In this document: positions 58,693 through 64,000 of the stretch, piece by piece
Position numbering within the stretch: the first letter of the stretch is position 1
Layout: the number at the start of each line of letters is the position of its first letter
Assembly (NCBI GenBank): GCA_027563935.2
Contig: CM050454.1
Coordinates: 45,536,596 to 45,600,595, forward strand
Direction: 5' to 3'
Source of the DNA: Costus lasius
Taxonomy: Eukaryota; Streptophyta; Magnoliopsida; Zingiberales; Costaceae
DNA: 64,000 nt
Translations under genes and position numbers: made by a program
Notes under the pieces: generated by a model
What the model was told of the DNA's origin: nothing
The model's input: only the letters and a program-made list of their open reading frames with translations
The model's database searches: none

Positions 58693-59049
58693 CTACCCCT
58701 TTTTGACATCTATAATGGCCCCGGCGGTGGCTAGGAAAGGGTGGCCCAAAATAAGCGGTAGTCTTGAATTTTCTGACATATCAAAAACTACAAAGTCAAC
58801 AGGGATAAAAAGCTCCCCGACTTTTATCGGCACATCCTCTACTACTCCCACTAGGCGATGTATAGAGCCATTTGCGAATTGAAGAGCTATGTGTGTGGGT
58901 TCCAAGCCCCCCAAGTCCAAACTTTGGAACAAGGAGAGAGGCATGATACTCACACTAGCCCCCAAGTCACAGAGTGCTCTCTCTATGGAAAAATTACTAA
59001 TACTATAGGTGACAGAAAAACTGCCCGGATCTTGAAGCTTTGCAGGCAT
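58693..59049 (-). pseudogene. K protease, Athila-like
   Basis: 119 codons. ERALCDLGASVSIMPLSLF carries the active-site region as DLGAS, the usual Athila form of DTGAS. VEDVPIKVGELFIPVDFVV and LPLILGHPFLATAGAIIDV are the flap and the ILGRPF-like motif. The frame is open but detached from any RT, ending at 58693. Confidence 0.78.
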
Positions 59050-59061
59050 TAGTGAGCTGAA

Positions 59062-60620
59062 CTATCCTGTCAATGCCTTGGCTAATCTCTGAGAACCTGA
59101 AACTGGTGGTGTGTGAGGTAGTGAAGGAACTAGGACTGGTGTTGGTTGCACCTTCGACTCCATATCTATCTCCCTTGAACACTTAGCATCTGTTCTTACA
59201 CTAGTCAACTCGTCACCTATACAATCCCCCTCCGCCACTTGAGGGTCGTCCATTTGGGCACCACTGTAAATCACAATTGCGTCACAGTGCTCCCTTGGAT
59301 TAGCCTCGGGTTGGGAAGGAAGCTTTCCAGTAGGTCGGGCTGATGAACTTGCTTGCTGGGCGATCTGGTTCTCCAGCATCCTAGAGTGTGTGATCAATGA
59401 ATCCACCTTAGAATTCAATTGCCCCACCGTTGAATTCAATTGCCTGATAGACTCGTCCACATCTTCATTTCTCTTAGACTGGGTGGTGACAAAGTTCTCA
59501 AGCAGTATTTCCAAATTGGACTTCTGTGGTTTATTGAACTGTCGTTGTGGAAGTCCAAGTGGTGGCCTGAAGGATGACTGGGGAAACTGATTGCTTGAAT
59601 TCCCCTGGGGAGCCTGATTGTTAAAGTTCGGTGGTTTGGCTTGGTTCTGAGTGTTCCGGTAGGAGAAGTTTAGATGACTTCTCCATCCGGGGTTGCACGT
59701 GCCGAAAAATGGGTTATTCTGGTTACTTTGATCTTGATTTACTAAGACATTCACCTGCTCAACAGAAGCATCAAAAGAAGAAGGTGTCATTATCTGGTAG
59801 TTAGTAGCACCGTGTCCCAAGTTACCACAAACTTCACATGCTATAGAATTGATAGACGATGTATTAAAATTCATTGAAGTTAGTTGATGGGATAAGGAGT
59901 CAACCTTAGCCGCCAACGAACTCAACATGTCAAGGTCATGCTTACCTCCTCCTCTTACCGGGATGTTTCTCTCACTCGTCCATTGGTAATGATTTAGAGC
60001 CATGTCCTCAATCAAATTCATGGCATCGTCAACGTTCTTGTTCATAAGCGCTCTGCCTGTGGCTGCATCTACAGATAGGCGAGTGTTATATAGAAGACCG
60101 TTATAAAAAGTATGCACTAATACCCATTTTTCAAGTACGTGATGTGGGCACATTCGTAGCAACTCCTTAAAACGGTTCCAAACTTCATAAAGTGACTCCC
60201 CTTCTCTCTGGCTAAAATTTGTTATCTAGTTCCTCAATTGAGCAGTCTTGCTCGGTGGGAAATACTTGGAGAGGAACGCATAGGAAAGCTGATCCCATGT
60301 TGTGATTGAGCCTTGAGGAAGGGATTGTAGCCATGCACTCACGCGGTCCCTAAGGGAAAAGGGAAAAAGACGTAAGCGTATTGCATCAGAAGTTACCCCA
60401 TTAATCTTCAGGGTATCACAGTATTCAAGGAAAATAGATAAATGCAAATTAGGATCTTCCTGTGGTGAACCGCTAAATTGGTTCTGCTAGACCATGTGCA
60501 CTAGGGCCGGCTTGATCTTAAAGTTATTTGCTTCGACTAACGGTCGAGCAATGCTAGAGTGCAAGCCCTATACATTGGGTGCAGCAAAATCTCATAGTGA
60601 GCGGCTCTGGTCCATTGCAG
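59062..60620 (-). pseudogene. K gag, Athila-like, broken
   Basis: From about 60612 (MDQSRSL, stop, DFAAPNV) through ARPLVEANNFKIKPALVHMV and SGSPQEDPNLHLSIFLEYC to WDQLSYAFLSKYFPPSKTAQL, stop near 60226. It continues ITNFSQREGESLYEVWNRF and the open segment 60162-59062. A zinc knuckle CEVCGNLGHGATNY near 59820 has lost its last Cys. A Pro/Asn/Gln-rich tail and a short coiled coil (LNSTVGQLNSKVDSLI) follow. Stops near 60588, 60487 and 60226 disable it. Confidence 0.8.
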
Positions 60621-60640
60621 TAGACTTGTGCATGTGGGAG

Positions 60641-60845
60641 TTCTGACTTGTGCATGTGGCTCCGCTTCCGATTCCAAAATTTTTGGGGCATCATTGGGGC
60701 CAGATTTTCCCCTTCTTTCATGTTGTATGCTCCTGCATCATCTTCCGCTGCGCACTCTGAGGAGTTCTCCTCCGGAGAACTAGGGGGTAGAGGCTCGTCG
60801 GGGTTTGAGGGCTCCTCCAAAGGACCATAGAAAGGGAGCACCACG
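60641..60845 (-). pseudogene. L: end of a CRM-like pol and start of its 3' LTR
   Basis: The minus strand reads VLPFYGPLEEPSNPDEPL and SSPEENSSECAAEDDAGA, similar to the H tail LLPYYAPLPS and YSPEENSF. TGATGCAGGAGCA (about 60738-60726) matches the LTR start of M at 62970. After about 100 bp the sequence changes to K gag. CACATGCACAAGTC is repeated directly at the junction (about 60623-60660). Confidence 0.55.
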
Positions 60846-61813
60846 ATTCCCAGCTTCAGCCGCCGTCCGCCCTATTCCCGGCCCGGCTCACCACGATCAG
60901 ACGCCGGAAGCTTCCCAGACACCCACAACCGGCACACGCACATCCAGCCACAATATCACCGATGATCGAGGTCGGAACGACGAATGGCGGCGTGCCTTGC
61001 TCGCCACCCACATCCCCGCGAGAACGAAGAGAAGAGCAGATCACTGCTCAACGGCCCAGATTAGTTCAGCTTCATCCAACGACCAGATCAACTCATGGAC
61101 AATCGACGGCTGATATTATTTCGGCTAGATCTGCTCCAATCAGACGAGCCTTGGAGTGATCCAGGTGTCGATCCCCACTAATCCAAACCAGATCTATCCA
61201 TCCATGCCATCGAATCTTAGATCCATCATCCAGATCAGAAGATATCACCAAAGCTCAAATGGATGGCTCATGTTTAAAGCGACCTGAAGCTTCCAAAACA
61301 CACTTGGTTGCTGGAATATTTCCAGTCAAATGTACCTTGTTTTTCCAGCTTTTTGCATATTAGTTGTTAGAATATTGGTTGTAACCACCCCTCATGTGAG
61401 TGGTGTGGGTTTGCCCTCCCTTAGCTTATAAAAGGGAGATAGGGCCTAGTGTTTAAACAGCTTACAAGTGGTGAACTTCACAAAGGGGCTGCGAAGGGTC
61501 TTGTAACTTCGGGGTAGTGGTTGGTGCCTCGCTCCGCGTAGCATGTGGAAGTAGAGTGAGGTTGGAGGCAAGGTGTATGATCCTTGGTCTCGTCTCGATA
61601 CCTCGCCTTCTTCGATTGTAATGGTTAGTAGCTTCATTTGAGTGTTATTTCATATTTGAATGCCTTGGTTTATCTATTTTGTCATTCGTTGCTCTTATAC
61701 GTATCCGATCTCTTTGAGTCTGCGTGTTAAAGTGTGTGTTTTCTAAATCGTTCGCATGCCCTCCTAGAGTCGGTCTAGGAGATCTTCCCACCCCGTAGCT
61801 TGGCGCTATACCA
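60846..61813 (+). repeat. M 5' LTR, 5'-truncated
   Basis: It is a direct repeat of 63424-64000, beginning about 450 bp into the LTR. TATAAAAG is at 61427-61434. It ends CTATACCA at 61813, followed by a PBS. The left edge meets L in opposite orientation. Confidence 0.8.
61427..61434 (+). promoter_or_regulatory. TATA box of M LTR
   Basis: TATAAAAG, preceded by CTCATGTGAGTG (about 61391) and CCCTCCC, the same arrangement as in the H LTR. The 3' LTR copy falls just past the window end. Confidence 0.6.
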
Positions 61814-62969
61814 ATTTGGCATCAAAGCATGTTCATTGGTAATCCCTATTATCGACATCCTGGATTTTGTCGGTTTTCAACATTTTGTGATGAATGCCCT
61901 ACTATTCTTCTTCACGTTACTAAACCCTCGAGGACCGGTTGTATGCGCATGTATGTCTTCTCGAGGATTTGGAAGACCAGTATACTATTGTTGAGCCTGG
62001 TGGCCAGTTGTCCATGCGTCCGGACGGCCTAGAGTTACTAGTAGACCTTATTGACAAAACCGTGCCCTGGGTAGAGGCGGAATTCTAGTGCCTTGAGGCT
62101 CGCTTCGTAGCCCGCAGTCTTCTTCTGCCTGGGTTGGGCGTTGAGGAGGATCCGGTGATCCCTACCTTGATGGAACCTCCACCTAGTGTTGATTATACCG
62201 ATTCCTTCATGCAACGAGTTAATGACCTCTTGCAACTGTGTCAAGTGGCTTTCGATCAATGGAAAGCTCACACTTTTTCCCACACGCTTCCTCAACCCGA
62301 GCTGGGATGTGTGGAGGAGCTGGTCATTACCCCCTTGATCGAATCCCCACCCATGGTTGTTGAGTCCCTAGTTGAGCCTACAGTTGAGGAAGATGTGTCC
62401 CAAGTGGAGCCTTCAGTTGTGGAGGCTAAGGACACGCCTCCGGAAAATCCCCACGAACCCACTCCATGAGTCCACCGACTTGATTCAGTCCCTCACCCCT
62501 TCCATCGAGTTTGTTGTCCCATCATGTTTACTCGCACGACATGAGGACAACTTTGTTGGTTCGTTCGAATCATTGGTTGGGAGTCCACTTTTCATTAATA
62601 GTAGGTTCCTGCACATTCTCCTTTGTTTTGCCTCCTCGCATACCCCACATGTCACCCACGACTACACAGTCATCCTCAAAGATGGTTACATTGGTCGACT
62701 CCCGCCCGAGCGTGATAAACCTTTTGTTGGATTGCGTCCGCCTTCAACTTGTCTCCCACATCGTCCAATTCAGCTTCTATATTTGTTTTCCCTTGTGTTT
62801 ATGTGCATGTGGACTCTTTGCATCGGATCTATTTGAGCAACTGTAGGTGTGAAATGGAGGCCATTGTGCACTTTAGGCCACCAAAATGTGAGGCAACTTT
62901 GAGTCCCCAAGGAACGGCACGCCAATTTAATTCCTTGGAGGAGAATTCTGCAAAGCGCGCAGCAGAAGC
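61814..62969 (+). mobile_element. M internal domain: non-autonomous, unknown ORF
   Basis: Only about 1.16 kb lies between LTRs. The PBS-like TGGCATCAAAGC is at 61817-61828, with an ATG immediately after (61829). The coding signal is split over frames: MFIGNPYYRHPGFCRFSTF (61829), then EDLEDQYTIVEPGGQLSM to about 62086. A TAG follows, then an open frame to 62469 with an acidic Pro/Glu/Val-rich C-terminus (VEEDVSQVEPSVVEAKD). A further shifted frame runs 62470-62836 (DLIQSLTPSIEFVVPSC). No Gag, protease, RT or integrase motif is seen. The end (SLEENSAKRAAEADAGA, near 62930) resembles the pol tail of L. I do not recognise the protein. Confidence 0.55.
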
Positions 62970-64000
62970 TGATGCAGGAGCAACACAACAAACCTAGCTT
63001 TACTGCTCAGACTCTGACTTCACAGAATGTTCCACGGGCGACCCAGTGACAGAAACCTCACCCCGTGGCTTCTACAGCTATGTTCCAAGTCACAAGCTCA
63101 ATTCTGCACAGATTGTTCCTCGGGGGACCAGGCAGCCAAAACCTCAGCCCGTGGATCTTGGCTCCATCATCCAGGGCTCCGATCAACACCAGACTCCGGT
63201 TACAGCACCGCCTCCTCCGTGCGAACTCACGGTCCAAAGAATCCAGCCATTGGACGGCTGGATCACCGAAAATGAGCGCCACTATAGCCTCCCCATTCTG
63301 CCCCATCCGCAGCACTAATTGGCACCAATTTCCGGCCACGGGATCTCCTCGTCGTCGCGAACTCACATCCAGAAGTAATCAGCCATCTAGCCGGTGGATT
63401 GCCGGAATCAGAAGCTTCTCCGATTCCGAGCTTCAGCTGCCATCCGCCCTATTCTCGGCCTGGCGCACCACGATCGGACGCTGGAAGCTTCCCAGACGCC
63501 TGCAACCGGCACACACGCATCTAGCCACAATATCACCAACGATCGAGGCCGGAACGACGAACGGCGGCGTGCCCTGCTCGCCACCCACATCCTCGCGAGA
63601 ATGAAGAGAAGAGGAGATCACTGCTCAATGGCCCAAATTAGTTTAGCTTCATCCAACGGCCAGATCAGCTCATGGATAATCGACGGCTGATATTATTTCG
63701 GCTAGATCTGCTCCAATCGGACGAGCCTTGGAGTGATCTAGGCATCGATCCCCACTAATCCGAACCAGATCTATCCATCCACGCCATCAGATCTCAGATC
63801 CATCATCCAGATCAGAAGATATCACCAAAGCTCAAATGGACGGCTCACGTTTAAAGCGACCTAAAGCTTCCAAAACACACTTGGTTGCTAGAATATTTCC
63901 AGTCAAATGTACATTGTTTTTTCTGCTTTTTGCATATTAGTGGTTAAAATATTGGTTGTAACCACCTCTCATGTGAGTGGTGTGGGTTTGCCCTCCCTTA
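62970..64000 (+). repeat. M 3' LTR, cut by the window end
   Basis: Starts TGATGCAGGAGCAAC. From 63424 it is a close direct repeat of the 5' LTR piece. The window stops at CCCTCCCTTA, a few bases before the expected TATA box. ORFs at 63046-63690 have no family support. Confidence 0.78.

Larger units (their letters stand above)
56646..60640 (-). mobile_element. Element K: pol-deleted Athila-like element
   Basis: On the minus strand: gag (about 60620-59062), protease (59049-58693), a non-homologous stretch, the post-pol hairpin (58185-58168), the GCCGTGA-repeat spacer and ORF1 (57057-56646). RT, RNase H and integrase are absent although the flanking modules are in canonical order, so this is a non-autonomous derivative or a later deletion. 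No LTR of K was identified. Confidence 0.7.

Overview
The window is a plant (angiosperm) repeat block built almost entirely from nested LTR retrotransposons. No host gene, rRNA, tRNA gene or CRISPR array could be supported. The evidence is direct: TG...CA LTRs, 5-bp target-site duplications (TSDs), primer-binding sites (PBS) matching the 3' end of initiator Met-tRNA (TGGTATCAGAGC type), and Ty1/copia and Ty3/gypsy proteins (CCHC, protease, HHCC/DDE integrase, YVDD or YFDD RT, RNase H). The species cannot be named. Several gypsy pieces look like the CRM and Athila lineages, so a pericentromeric or heterochromatic origin is plausible but inferred.

Layout. The oldest frame is an Athila-like element I (+). 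Its integrase end is at 36071-36787, its env-like ORF1 at 38298-39515 and its 3' LTR at 40793-42437, continuing at 56256-56645. A minus-strand gypsy element F (gag 14535-15588, 5' LTR 15735-15753 plus 34154-36065) interrupts I. F carries two copia stacks. (1) LTR N (+, 13798-14534) was hit by element E (-, 1-13797), which was hit by element D (-, 3097-12247, TSD AATGG). (2) Element B (+, 15754-34148, TSD GGTCA) was hit by element A (+, 16476-25618, TSD GATGT). The I LTR holds the CRM-like gypsy element H (+, 42438-54152, TSD GGGAG). H contains a deleted minus-strand gypsy element G (43910-48490), itself hit by a solo copia LTR O (44310-45995). A solo LTR J (54157-56249, TSD AGGGA) sits exactly on the H/I junction. 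To the right are a pol-deleted Athila-like element K (-, about 56646-60640), a scrap of CRM-like pol end L (-), and a short non-autonomous LTR element M (+, 60846 to the window end) with an unrecognised ORF.

Activity. D is structurally complete. It has identical-length 1726-bp LTRs with about five differences seen by eye, a PBS, a purine tract, a TSD, and one uninterrupted 1294-aa gag-pol. It is the only plausible autonomous source here. A is its close relative, young but with one frameshift and four stops. E and B belong to a second copia family with a shared deletion through gag, so they were probably mobilised in trans. Everything else is decayed.

The most interesting signals are non-coding or atypical: small hairpins with compensatory changes in copia leaders, a 20-base U3 block kept across two copia LTR families, hairpins alternating with purine tracts before the I 3' LTR, CACGGCCGTG-type repeats in three element contexts, a ~310-codon ORF inside the H LTR that appears to extend pol, and the unknown ORF of element M.
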